Shown here: positions 43,318 through 55,379 of the stretch, piece after piece
How positions within the stretch are numbered: position 1 is the first letter of the stretch
How the letters are laid out: every line of letters starts with the position of its first letter
Assembly (NCBI GenBank): GCA_033026295.1
Contig: CM065189.1
Coordinates: 11,599,203 to 11,663,202 of the forward strand
DNA from: Channa striata
Taxonomy: Eukaryota > Chordata > Actinopteri > Anabantiformes > Channidae
Direction of reading: 5' to 3'
DNA length: 64,000 nt
Position numbers and translations under genes: made by a program
The notes under the pieces: generated by a model
Seen by the model: the letters and a program-made list of their open reading frames with translations, nothing else
What the model was told of the DNA's origin: nothing
The model's database searches: none

Positions 43318-46300
43318 CGGATTTTCTAGCCGACTTAGTGCTTAGTGGAGATAAAGTCGTCATAGTGGGCGACTTTAACATTCATGTAGATGCTGACAGT
43401 AACTCCCTTAACATGGCATTTACTTTAGATCATTATTAGATTCAATTGGTTTCTCTCAAAATGTAAATGAACCCACTCGTTGTTTTAGTGAAACCCTAGA
43501 CATCGTCCTTACATACGGCATTGAAATTAGAGATGGGAAATACAAATCTTTTTACTGACTCGGATCTTTAACTCTCGAACAGTAAATAGAACGAATCATT
43601 TTGAGTCTTTTCGTGGACTTTGTTCACCTTACACCACGTGACCCTGTGGCCCTCTTGTGGTTGTTGTAAAAAGGGCCGCGGTTCTCAAACACTATGTACT
43701 GAAGACGACATAGTTTGCGTCAGCTGACAAATTATAATACACAAACTACCACAAGATATTCAAATCATGGGAAAACCTAGCAAAGCAAATACACACCACA
43801 ATAAAGTGACTTGTGTCCTACGCCCTCCCTGCCATTGTTGTTTAAAAGTGTGACAGTGACTTGGTGGCTGTCATGTGACAAATGAACGCAAGAACGATCC
43901 GTAACGATCCCGATGAGTGACTCGTGAGTCAACTGTAGTACTTGCTGTTCGCCACATAGCGGCCTGGTTGTCACGTGACAAAAAAACTAGGACCCGAGGG
44001 CGGTGAGTCCTCCAAGTGAGTCGTGAACGAATAACTTCTGTTTCCTGTCCTGCTGACTGAGCTTATAAAGCTGCTGCTATGTGGCGAGAGAAGGTACTGC
44101 AGGGAAATGAACAAATCGCTCACTGAGAGGACTCATTATTCCCAAGTCATATGCAAGATTCGTTCACAACATTTGAATTTACTCTAGTGGATTATACACC
44201 AGCTAGAAAAAAGTTCTGCTTCAGTAGGTGTTTATCTGAAAACACTGTGAACAAATTTAAGGAAATGATCCCTTCATCATTTACTTCAACATGTACCGAT
44301 ATAACTGAGAGTAGCCTCATTAATTATCAATCACAAGTTGATTACCTGATTGATGATTACGCAGCATCATTACGTTCCACACTTGATACTGTTGCCCCTC
44401 TAAAAGAGAAGGCAGTAAATCTGAACAGGCGATCTCTGTATTATAGCTCGCAAACACACAATTTACAGCAGGCGTCACGAAAACTAGAAAGGAAGTGGCG
44501 TTCCACTCATTCGCAAGAATCACGCTTAGCCTGGAAAAAGAGTTTATTCTTATACAAATTACCACTCCGTAAAGCCAGAACAGCATATTATTCATCACTA
44601 ATAGAGGAAAACAAGAACAACTCCCGGTTTCTTTTCAGCACTGTAGCCAGGCTGACTAAGAGCCATAGCTCAGTTGAGACTAGTATTCCCTCAACGCTAT
44701 GCAGCAATGACTTCATGACTTTTTTCACAACAAAATTGTAGCTATTAGAAACACCAGACCCTCCCCACAAATACAACAGAATTAGAACCATCAGTAAGTC
44801 CTCAGTCCCTTTTAGACTGCTTTGTGCCCATAGATCTTGCTGAGTTACCTTATACTATTATGGCATCTAAACCAACAACATGTCTGCTAGACCCTATTCC
44901 AGTTAGACTGCTCAAAGATGCTCTACCCTTATTAGACACGTTCGTATTAGATACCATTCATCTATCTATACAAACAGGATACGTACAAAAGGCCTTTAAG
45001 GTGGCTGTAATCAAACCTCTACTTAGAAAACCTTTAATCCAGGTGTCTTAGCCAATTACAGACCAATATCCAATCTCCCCTTTCTTTCTAAAATACTTGA
45101 AAAAGTACTTGCAAAGCAATTATGTGGCTACCTGCGCAGAAACAACTTGTTTGAAGAATTTCAGTCAGGATTTAGAGCTCATCATGGCACAGAAACCGCA
45201 CTGATGGAAGTCACCAACGATCTTCCTCTGGCTCAGATAATGGACTTTGGTCTCTATACTAGTTCTGCTAGTTCTTAGTGCTGCATTTGACACCATCGAG
45301 CACAGAATATTATTACAGAGACTAGAACATGTAATTGGAATTAAAGGAACTGCACTAAACTGGTTGAAATCTTATCTATCAGGTAGATTCCAATTTGTTC
45401 ATGTTAATGATGAATCTTTTACATACAGTTCCACAATGCTCTGTGTTAGCACCAATACACTTTACTTTATATATGTCTCCCCTTGGCAACATTATCAGAA
45501 AACACTACACACTGTAAATTTTCACTGCTACGCTGATGACACGCAGTTATATCTACCTATGAAACCTGATGAAACAAATCAATTAATCAAACTACAAGCA
45601 TGTCTAACAGACATAAGGGACTGGATGACATTTAATTTCCTTCTTCTAAACTCAGATAAAAGTGAAATAGTTGTATTTGGGCCTAAAAGTCTAAGAAACA
45701 TGTTTTCTAACCATATCGCTACTTTAGATGACATAACTCTGGCCCCCAGTAGTACTGCAAGGAACCTCGGAGTCATTTTTGACCAGGATTTGTCATTTAC
45801 CTTACACATAAAACAAATCTCTAGATTGGCCTTCTTCCACCTAAGGAACATTGCCAAAATTAGGAGAAACCTGTCTCCAAGTGATGCTGAAAAACTGGCT
45901 CATGTATTCGTTACTTCTAGATTGGATTACTTTAATTCTCTACTTTCAGGCTGCCCCAGTAACTCTCTGAAAAGTCTTTAGAGAGTTAATCCAATTAATT
46001 AATCCAAAATTCTGCAGCAAGATTACTGATTGGGAAGAGAGAGGATATTTCACCTTCATAAGCTTCTCTCCATTGGCTTCCCATTAAATGTAGAATAGAA
46101 TTTAAAACCCTTCTTCTTACCTATAAAGCTCTAAACGGTCAAGCTCCATCATACCTAAAAGTTCTCCTAGTACCATATCATCCTCATAGACCAGTTCGGT
46201 CCCAAAATGCAGGCCTACTTATGGTTCCCAGAATTTCCAAAAGTGGGAGGCAGAGCCTTTAGCTATCAAGCTCCAGCTCCCAGTCCAGATTTGGGAAGCA

Positions 46301-46637
46301 GATACCGTCTCTACTTTTAAGACTAGGCTCAAAACCTTCCTCTTCGATAAAGCTTATAGTTGGTTATAGTCATGCTGCTATAGGCTTAGACTGCTGGGGG
46401 ACCCCAACCAGTCAAGGCAGATGACCACCCACCCTGAGCCTGGTTCTGCTGCAGGTTTCTTCCAGTAAAGGGTGTTTTTCCTCTCCACTGTTGCCTATGG
46501 CTGCTCAAGGGGGATTTGTTGGGTTTTCTTTAAATGTTTGTATAATCTTGACTTTATCATGTAAAGTGCCTTGAGATGACCTTGTTGTAAATTGGCGCAA
46601 TAAAAATAAAGTTGAATTGAATTTAATTGAATTTAAT
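43318..46637 (+). mobile_element. L2-type LINE, decayed copy 1
   Basis: 5'-truncated. Endonuclease remnant DKVVIVGDFNIHVDADSNSL, then RT blocks ANYRPISNLPF, FEEFQSGFRAHH, LSAAFDTIEHRILLQRLEHV, HCYADDTQLYLPM (catalytic ADD kept) and NLGVIFDQDLSF. Several frameshifts and stops break it. It ends in TTGAATTGAATT repeats at 46610-46637, as L2 copies do. Nearly 90% alike by eye to the copy at 55380-58518. Confidence 0.82.
43530..44165. mobile_element. Insertion within L2 copy 1
   Basis: At GGCATTGAAATT the L2 sequence is interrupted; it resumes at AACATTTGAATTTACTC. The inserted part begins AGAGATGGGAAATAC and contains repeated GACTCGTGAGTC-like motifs known from fish nonautonomous elements. About 60 bases of L2 present in copy 2 are lost at the site. 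No coding sequence. Confidence 0.5.
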
Positions 46638-46639
46638 GA

Positions 46640-47300
46640 CAGACACTTGAACAATATCACAACAACAGAGTAATTGAAATTAATGGGAAATTTGACAGTG
46701 ACTGAATTTATCTGTGAAGTGTATAGATGTCTCCAAGAAATCGGAAAACATAAAATGCATGGCTACAATGAGAGTGTGATACAAGTGTAACAATATATAT
46801 ATTTTTTATTCATTTGTACACTATTTTGCATTTATAGCAGCAATGTCAACTCATATTCTCAAAGATTTAAGCAATTGTTTCAATGTATGACATTTCATGC
46901 TACATGATTCTTTCCCTTCTTTTCATGTACTGCACCCCTACATGACTTTGTATTTCCCTGATGTGATATTGCCATCATATATTTAACATCAATTATATTC
47001 TGTCTACATTGACCTACAAATCATTTTCCCCAAGTTTTAATATGAATCTTATTATCAGAGAAGTAAGATCCTCCTTATTTAGTTGTGGTTGGAGTGACAG
47101 CCTCTTTTACCCTGGTGCTTAGCACATGCTTATTTTCAATGATCAATAAAGACATTTTATTGATCCAATGGCTTTCTCATAATGAATATGTTAAATAATT
47201 ATGTTAAACTATTATTTCTCAATTTATATATAGAAATGCGTAAATTGGCTATAATAATAATCTAATTTGAGCAAACATATTTCCACATTATTTACAAATT
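46640..47300. other. AT-rich spacer
   Basis: No reading frame, repeat or RNA gene recognised. Confidence 0.4.
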
Positions 47301-47309
47301 ACAACTGGG

Positions 47310-47560
47310 TTTAAGTACCCCAAAAATCCATACATTATCTCAGCGCTTATCCTGTTTGGGTCGTGAGGGGACTTGAGCCTATCCTAGCTGTTATGGGCCG
47401 AGAGGTGGGGTACACCGTGGACAGTTCTCCAGACTCCAGACAGACTCTCAGGGAGACATAAACTGACAGAGAACCAGTTGCGCTCACATTCACACCTACG
47501 GGCAATTTGGAGTCACTAATTATTCTAACTGCGTGTTTTTGGAAAACTGAGTTGTAAGGG
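47310..47560. repeat. Teleost interspersed repeat, left part
   Basis: Contains GGGTACACCGTGGACAG, TCACATTCACACCTACGGGC and AATTTGGAGTCACTAAT, pieces of a very common fish repeat. Its right part (ACCCGGAGGAAACCCAAAC, GGGAGAACATGTAAACTC) appears only at 48365-48430, so about 800 bases separate the halves. Confidence 0.55.
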
Positions 47561-48004
47561 TTAGCCGAGTGGTGGAAGAGTATTCTTCACTCAGTGTGGA
47601 ATTCATTTACAGTGACACCCATCAATCCGCAGTTCAAAGTGGTTTTGTGAATAAGTGGAAAAAATTGTATACAAAAATAAAACAAAACAAACCTCAAACT
47701 GGACAAAATAAATAATAAAAATGAAAAATAAACAAAAGAAAAACTATGCTAGGCTCATTGCTAATGAGCAAGCTGGCAGCAGATCCCCATCTGTACTGCA
47801 ATAAACAAAATCCCCCAGGAGCTTCTACTTCAGCCCTTATATACCTGAAGCCCCTTCTATGAAGACAACCATTACGGATTAACACAACCAATTACAACCA
47901 ATTAAGACACACTATAATATCTCTTCTTTCAAAACAGTATACATGTCTTCAATATATTACTCTATATTATTCTCTTTTACCCCACATAGGAAGGTTAACA
48001 TAAA

Positions 48005-48210
48005 ATGTTATCAAGGGTAATTTTAAGACAGTTTCCTCACACTCGTAAAACTCGCCTTTACTTCCTACCTGGATGGTACAACCAATTCACCCCTGCTATA
48101 AAGACCCTTCACCCCTCACACTTCCTGTTTGATAGTGTGACCTGGGAGCAATTGGCAGATGGAGTGGTGCATACACAACATTGGGTAAGTATCACAGTGA
48201 CATTGGTTTT
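48005..48210 (+). other. Unassigned reading frame, possible exon
   Basis: An open stretch encoding RKTRLYFLPGWYNQFTPAIK and TWEQLADGVVHTQHW ends at GTAAGT (48184). Residue use looks protein-like but I do not recognise it. It could be an N-terminal exon of the HECT-like pseudogene downstream or part of an inserted element. Confidence 0.3.
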
Positions 48211-48644
48211 TGGAGGATGTGAGAACAGGGAGCATTGTCTATACAACTAAATCAACAACTCTTCTCTGCCGGCTAGATGGTAAAATAAATAGAATTGGCA
48301 ATATTAGTATGATAACACATGCGCACCTACTCTCTACAGGGCATGGGCTAGCCCCATGACATGAGTACCCGGAGGAAACCCAAACAAGCACAGGGAGAAC
48401 ATGTAAACTCTAGAACCGGCCGGGACTCGAACCCCAAAAGTTTTTGCTTACCCCTAATTTCATTGTATTATATAGTTAAAGCTGCTAATATACATTCTTG
48501 GCAGCTGTTGTGTGGGTATGTTTAAAAGCAATATGGGTAAACTATAAGATGTTTTTCCTACTACAATTAACTAATTTCATAATATTTTTATACTGACATT
48601 ACATTGTCTTCCTTATAAGGCATTTATACCTTATTTTTAGTCAC

Positions 48645-48985
48645 AGTGGTTTTCTGTATTGAGCTGGGCATGAGCAGTTCAAAAGCTGACTTGATGTCTG
48701 TCACATGAGTCACTGGCATCCTAGTGGGCCCAGGCACTGTCTTCATTATATTTTCTGCAGACAGTTTTGCCTGATGTGTATTTGGGGATGAAGACTACTG
48801 AATTTTACCATCTTTTGATGTGAATCTCTTGCAAGGAGGAATATGAATAGCATTTTCTTCATTTAGTATATAATCAGAATCATCAAATTCCGAATTGACC
48901 TCCAGATAATTTCAGAGACATCCTCCTCTACTTTACTGTCCTGATCAAGGATTAGTTTCAGAGACTCCAGATCTGTCATCTTTTT
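48645..48985 (-). pseudogene. piggyBac-like transposase N-terminal fragment
   Basis: On the minus strand broken frames give an acidic start, then CKRFTSKDGKI and, most telling, PTRMPVTHVTDIKSAFELLM, which resembles the segment of piggyBac transposases just before the catalytic domain. A stop and a frame change interrupt it. The catalytic domain is absent. Confidence 0.45.
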
Positions 48986-49082
48986 ACTTCTGCTGATCAT
49001 TTTGTAAACTTATAACACAGAGTCTATGATGTCTAGCTAAAAAGTGTAATGGTGGTAGAACTCCCTTTCCGAGAATCTTTAT

Positions 49083-50839
49083 ATGTTTTGCCCCTCCCCT
49101 CCTGAATGGCCACTCAATGTGGGTGGAGTTTGTCCTGTTTCCAAGGGGGCTGTCGAATGCACCGGTCCCACACCCGCTCCTGTTCCTTGCCTTCTTTACG
49201 AGGGGGCATTCGATCGCACCAGCCCCGCACCCGTCCCTGTTCCTTGTTCTGTTTCCGAGGGGGCTGTCGACTGCACCGGCCCCGCACCCGTCCCTGTTCC
49301 TTTTGTTTCCGAGCCACAGCTCAACAAGACCACAACACATAGTAAACCACCAGCCAGACACCGTAAGCCCTGCCACACAAGGTCTCCTAGCCCTCAACAT
49401 CCCTCTGGCTGTACTTCTAAGACCCAGTCCCCTTCCCCACTACCAGTGGAACTTGCTCTTTACTCCACCCAATGCCAGCAGTGTCCCATTATATGTCAAT
49501 TAATGTTGAGACTTTGGGAGGCTATTTTGACTCCAGGAGACCTCGAGGCTCACTGTGCAGCAGCTGGCCAGTTGGAGGGCCTTTTTAAATCCAGGCCCTG
49601 GTTATTGGATCTGCCTGGGGCGCACTGGGTCTCGGAAGGTGTGAGTGCTTTCAGGAGGGACATTTCTACCCTGATTCAACTACCTGATTCTGAGTTGGCC
49701 AATAACTTTCCCTGAGCCTCTTAATCATCTACCAGAACCCGCTTGGGCTCCCGTTCCAGCCCTGGCATCTGCTCACACCTCAGCTACACGTTCACCAGTG
49801 GTCCTGCCTGATCCAGTCTCCGAGGGGGTCGTTGACTGCACCTGGTTCTGACCCAGTCTCCGAGGGGGTCGTCGACTGCACTGGCCCCGCACCTGGTTCT
49901 GGTCATGTTTCTCAGGGGGTCATCGACTGCACCAGTCCCACACCTGTCCCTGGTCATGTTTCGACGGGGGCCATCGACTGCGATGACCCGGGTTCTGGTT
50001 CCAAGGGGGTAGTAGAGTGCACCGGTCCCACATCTGACTCCAAGGTTGTTCCCAGGGGGGAGATGGACTGCACAGACCCCGCATCAATTCCTGTTTCCCA
50101 GCAGAGGTCATCTGCGGCTGGTCCAGTTCCTGTTTCCCAGCAGAGGTCATCTGCGGCTGGTCCAGTTCCTGTTTCCCAGCAGAGGTCATCTGCGGCTGGT
50201 CCAGTTCCTGTTTCCCAGCAGAGGTCATCTGCGGCTGGTCCAGTTCCTGTTTCCCAGCAGAGGTCATCTGCGGCTCGTCCAGCTCCGGCTCCCGAGCCAA
50301 GGTCAGCGGCCGCTCATTTGGTTCCTGCCCCTACGCGGAGGTTGTCCAGCGCTTGTCTGGCATCTGCTCACTCAGTCTGTTCTTCGGTGAGCTTCCGTCG
50401 ACGCCCGCCTCCAGCTCGGCGCCCTGCCTGGTCACCGGAGGGCTGCTTCTGTCAACGCCGGCCTCCAACTCGGTGCCCTGCCCGCTCCCTGGAGGATTTC
50501 TCCCGTCAACGCCGGCCTCCAACTCTGTGCCCTGCCCGCTCCCTGGAGGATTTCTCCCGTCAATGTCAGCCTCCTGCTCTGGTTTCTACCTCTAGTCAAA
50601 AGTTTCTGCTGTCTGAGCTGATGGAGATTTCCAGCTCGGCCTTCAGAGGGTTTCTGTCGTCACTACCTGCCTTCAGTCCGATCTCCGGAGGGCTTCGCTC
50701 CCCATCACCGGCCTCTGACTTGGTGCCCTGCTTGACCTCCAGAGGGCTTCACTCGTTGCCGTCGGCCTCTGCCTCGATCTCCAGAGGGCTTCTCCCGTCG
50801 ACGCCAGCCTCCTGCTCTCAAGAGGAGCTTATCACCTGA
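49083..50839 (+). mobile_element. Pro/Ser-rich retroelement-like reading frames
   Basis: Two long frames (49083-49715, 210 codons; 49832-50839, 335 codons) are rich in Pro, Ser and short repeats such as SEGVVDCTGPAP. A middle piece (LWEAILTPGDLEAHCAAAGQ) is less repetitive. The C-terminal part repeats RPPTxCPARSLEDFSRQ. No enzyme domain is seen. The LTR-like segment after it suggests a nonautonomous LTR element, but this is inference. It has no introns and no match to a host gene that I recognise. Confidence 0.4.
50085..50285 (+). repeat. 39-bp coding tandem repeat, about five copies
   Basis: Five near-perfect copies of a 39-base unit encoding VPVSQQRSSAAGP. The unit is a multiple of three, so the frame stays open on the plus strand. 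Confidence 0.85.
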
Positions 50840-51115
50840 GCCGACATAGGTCTCCAGCTCGTCGTTATTGGTCTTGTGCATTTTGTTCTGCTCGTGTTTT
50901 CCCCGACCTTTTCAGCCTGCCCTGTTTCCCCTTCTCTCTTGGGTTTTTCGTCACGTTCCCCTCAGGCTGACTATGATAGTTAATTTAGTTATAGGTATAC
51001 ATGTTGTTGTTTTTGTCCCTTTTTGTTAATTGTAATAAAGTTTCACGTCCTTTTGTACTCCCTCCCGTTGTCCTTCTGGGTCTTCAAATTCACCCACACG
51101 CCTGACATTTTGTGT
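50840..51115 (+). mobile_element. LTR-like segment
   Basis: Pyrimidine-rich, with AATAAA near 51033 and an end reading CACACGCCTGACA. Composition and layout resemble 14640-15100. Confidence 0.35.
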
Positions 51116-51188
51116 GACACAATCAGTTTCTGTTAAAACTTAAAATGTTAACAGTTGATTTTAAAGTTCATCAACTTCTGTTTTACAG

Positions 51189-54100
51189 AGAGGAGTTCTA
51201 CGTTGACTCCAAACTCTCTGATGTTGAAGAGGTCCCTGTGTCTCCCCCAGTAACAAATAGCCCTGATGTAAGTACATCAAGCCCAGTGGACAAATCTTTC
51301 TGATAATGGTCATTTATTCTTCATAATTGCTATTTATGTTAAAAACTAATCAGAAGCCCTTTACTTTTCAGGACACCAAGACTCTGGTTGATATTTTGAA
51401 TAACTTTAGACATGACAACCTTGACAATGCGCAGAATTTAACAGTCATTGCCAGGCATTGGAAAATTGCAGAGTGCCTGCATGGCTCTTTCTAAGTCCTA
51501 CTTTGGCCTTAAGTGGAATTTCGATCAGAAATGGCAAATGATTATGGTGGTGCAAGAAGAGTTTTTTTTTTTTTTTTTTTTTTTTTAGGTAATGTGAAGT
51601 TGTGGGAAAACGTTCCAGTTAATGACTTGTTGATATTCCTTTGTCCTCAAATACTTTCTGTCTCTATGTAAGCAACACAATAGTAAATTTTATTGCCATT
51701 TTCATTAACTTCTTTTCAAACTTCTAATGATTGAAGTCCAATCATCAATGGGGGTTGTTGAAGGGAGGCCAGGAGACCTCTTCTCTTATAACCAGCAGGC
51801 CCTGGCACAAAAATACTACACAGCTGGAAAGTTGACTGCATGGGCCATTAGTCACAATGGCCCTGGACTCCACTGTTTTGAATAAAGATCTGTGCTGGTT
51901 CATGTGTGGTCAGAGGCCAGACCTCACGGACTTCAAGTTGGATCATTTTATGGATGAGGATGTAATCCAAAACATCCAAAAGGTAACCTCTCTGTGGCAT
52001 ATTGTTAGCATATGAAAAAAGTATACAATCAAACAGCATACTTGAATTAAAAATGTATGCTATGCGCTTTAATAAAGTCACTGCATACTTTATAAAGGTT
52101 CGGAGCTGTGTCACAACAGAGGAACTGTGCGACCTGAAGGCCATTACTAGAGACTGGATAGTGAGCTGTGGTGTTCCCAGTCCACAGTCAGATAATGGAA
52201 CATTTTATTTATCACAGGTAAGGAATGGTGGAATTTGTGGTGTAATTAAACAAACGTCTTTATCGTCTTAACAATTAACTTCTGAGATGATCAGAATTTT
52301 ATTTTATGTTCTGTATTTTAACATTACACCTCGGGAAAGGATTGCAATTTTTAAAAGTTACCAAGCTCGTTTTTTTTCCATGTCAAGTAATTAACATCAG
52401 CCTTTGCCAGAAAGAATAGCCTAATAAACAACAAATTATGGGAATATATGAGAAATTGTGAATTAAATAATTTAGTAAGGTGCTGTCCTGTAGGCATAGC
52501 TATCAAATGATCTATCCTCCATATGCAAATTAAGACTGGAGCAGGGTCTGGGATTTATCATTGGTAAATTATGGAACTTGGATTTTAACATTTAAAAGTG
52601 GTTCAAACTCTTACCAATCTATACACAGGCTGCCCATCTTGTGTTCCTTAACATATGCGACCTATGAAAAAAAATTTGTGTTGCATTACTTTAGTTTACT
52701 TTAGAGAAAATCTTTTATAGTCAGTTAATAGCATTTTTAAATGAGCACAACCTTTTGAGAGATCTTTCAATCTGGTTTTAAAACAAAACGCAGTACTGAA
52801 TCTGCTCTACTGAGAGTATTGAATGACCTTCTCCTAGCCTCTGATTCTGGTGACTGTGGTCTTTGTACTGCTTGATTTAACTGCTGCATTTGATACAGTG
52901 GATATTACAGTGATATTTTGATCTCACACCTAGAACACTGGGTTGGTATAAAGGGCCCAGCTCTGAGTTGGTTCAGGTCCTGCTTAAAGGACAGAAGTTT
53001 GTGTCCAACTTGGAGATTTCCAGTCCTCCTCTGTCCTGTGGGGTCCCACAAGGCTCTATTTTAGGCCCTGTTCTGTCTTTCTTTGTATTTGCTTCCCCTT
53101 GGCTCCATCCTCAGAAAACATGGATTCTGTTTTCATTGTTATGCCGATTGTCAGATTTATGTCCCTCTAAATAAGAGGGATGGTTTCTCTGTCAGCTCAT
53201 TATTGGACTGTTTAAAGGACAACTTTTTACATTTTACTGATTCAAAGACTGAGGTAATTGTGCTGGGAACCAACTCCTCTAAGGGGGCCGCTGCCTCCAT
53301 AGACTTGGGTCCCTTGGCTGAATATGCCAAATCAGAAATAGTTAACCTAGGGTTTAAAATGGACACAACCTAAAGCTTGACAGCCATATTCAATCTGTTG
53401 TAAAATCTAGTTTTTTCCACCTGAGGCAACTGGCCAAAGTTAAGCCAGTACTCACTAAGCAGCACTTTGAGACAGTAATCCACGCCTTGTTACCACCCTG
53501 CTGGATTACTGTAACGCACTTTATTTTGGTGTCAGTCAGTCGTCGATCTCTCGACTGCAGCTAATCCAAAATGCTGCTGCACGTCTTTTAACTGGCACTA
53601 GAAAACATGACCACATTGCACCTATTTTATCCTCTCTTCACCGGCTGCCTGTGCATTTTAGGATCCATTTTAAACTTCTTATTTTTAAATGTTTAAATGG
53701 TGCTGCCCCAATGTATCTCTCTGAACTTCTGCATTTATACACTCCTCCTCGGTCACTCAGATCAGCGGACCTACTGCTCCTGAGTGTACCAAAAACTAAA
53801 CGGAAGCTCAGAGGGGACAGAGCTTTTGCGGTGGCAGCTCCAAAATTGTGGAACAAGCTGCCCCTGCACATCAGACAGGCCTCTTCCTTGCCTGTTTTTA
53901 ATTAATTTCTTAAGACCCATTTGTTTTCACTGGCTTTTGATGCAGTTTGAGTTGACGTTATTTTATGCGTTATTTATTTATTGTTAAATTGTTGGGTTTT
54001 AATTTTACTTCTCATTATCTTGTTTTGTTTGAATATTTTATGCCTTAACTTGTACAGCACTTTGTTCAACCTTGTTGTTTTAAAGGGCTTAACAAATCAA

Positions 54101-54699
54101 GTTACAGTTTGTCATAGAATATCACCTAGTTTATTCTACCTTGTTGATGCAATGAACAAATTCTTTTCAACAGAGTGAATGAACTCCTGTGGTGGCTTTT
54201 GGAACCTGGTGGAGGTCTTCTGGACACAGTTCCAACCCTTGTTTGTCAGTAAAAACCAAAAACTGACCCAGAACTGTGTCCAGCAACTTTTTAACACCGA
54301 GTGGAGTCCTGCTGGAAGCAACCACAGGTACCAAGAAGAAACCAAAATGTATCTTTGGGAATGGTGGCTGATGGAAATACAAGGTGGGTTGACATACTGT
54401 ATTATTGAGTTTTTTTCCTTTTTTTTTTCCCAATAAGCATAGCATCACAGAGGTGTTATGTAGTACATTGGTTTTATTTTTAAGATATGTATTTATTTGA
54501 ACAGAGGGTGGAACAAACAATTGCGTTTGAAGACCTGCTGGTTTTTGTAACAGGTGCTGACCACATTCTACCCCTGGGTTTCCCACACCCTACCACATCC
54601 GCATTTAGCCTCACCATTTCCCTCTCAAGAGGTGTTGAGGAAGAGTTAAACAATTTAATGAGAACTGCACTAAAGGCCTTGGTTTTGGAAATGTCTGAT
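51189..54699 (+). pseudogene. HECT-type E3 ubiquitin ligase pseudogene (G2E3-like family)
   Basis: Exon-like blocks in order: 51189-51267 (EEFYVDSKLSDVEEV), 51372 to about 51585 (TLVDILNNF, then in a second frame SKSYFGLKWNFD, then in a third NDYGGARR), about 51750-51981 (GDLFSYNQQALAQKYYTAGK, then after a frameshift LCWFMCGQRPDLTDFKLDHF), 52099-52217, 54173-54373 (NSCGGFWNLV, EWSPAGSN) and 54505-54699 (FEDLLVFVTGADHILPLGF, LSRGVEEELNNLM). These blocks match the C-terminal HECT-like region of fish G2E3-like ligases. At least three frame changes and an in-frame TGA just after the acceptor at 54173 indicate decay. A Rex1 LINE lies between the last two pairs of exons. The HECT active-site cysteine region is not clearly found. 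Confidence 0.68.
52735..54107 (+). mobile_element. Rex1-type LINE, decayed
   Basis: 5'-truncated. RT blocks are seen in shifting frames: FQSGFKTKRSTESALL, LLDLTAAFDTVD, LPLGSILRKHGFCFHCYADCQIYVPL (the ADD motif reads ADC), LKDN, SKTEVIVLG, and the C-terminal RSADLLLLSVPKTKRKLRGD. The end AGCACTTTGTTCAACCTTGTT is typical of Rex1. It is inserted in an intron of the HECT-like pseudogene. Confidence 0.78.
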
Positions 54700-54729
54700 G
54701 TAAGTTGGGGTTGTTTGCAGTTTTAAAAA

Positions 54730-55375
54730 AATATATAGACAAATAGTTGTCAAAAGAGATGCCTTAGACAACCCTCATTAAATAAAAATAAGTCTGTATG
54801 ATGGAGATCTTTTACTTAAAGTTTTTAAATGACATGTAATGTTTTGTTTTACATAGTTTTGGATGTGTTTGTTTATAGATGTTAAAAAGGTTTATTAACT
54901 ACAGTGGTTGTATAAATTATTTTTAAATGTACTTAATTGATTTTTTTTTTTGGGGGGGTGTTTTTACCATTTAGATCAGTTATTCATTTCTTGTAAACCC
55001 CATAAATTGGACAGATCTGCTTTATCTGTTAAGTTATTTGTTTCTAGTTCCTTTTTGCGGACAACATACACACCTTTTTGCTGATTATTACTTGTGGGTA
55101 CTACAGCTCTTTGAATAAGTTAAATGATGAAAGAAGTGGTGTTGGGTTCACTAATTTGCACATTTAAAATTTTGTTGGACATAGGCATTGGTTGCCTTGC
55201 TTATATAATAATTTTATATCTATATTATAGAAATGCAATGAAATGATGAAGAAGCCTAAGGTATGAGACAATTTAACTACAACTATATAGAAGATAAATC
55301 ACTAAAAATCACTACAGATTGTTTTGTTCATTGGTTACTAGTTGTAACTTGTTGAACTCTCACTGAAGCTTACCG
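54730..55375. other. AT-rich spacer
   Basis: Contains homopolymer runs (T then G at 54943-54958). A possible tiny last exon of the HECT-like pseudogene may follow TATTATAG at 55231 (ending TGA at 55268), but this is unsupported. Confidence 0.3.
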
Positions 55376-55379
55376 ATAA

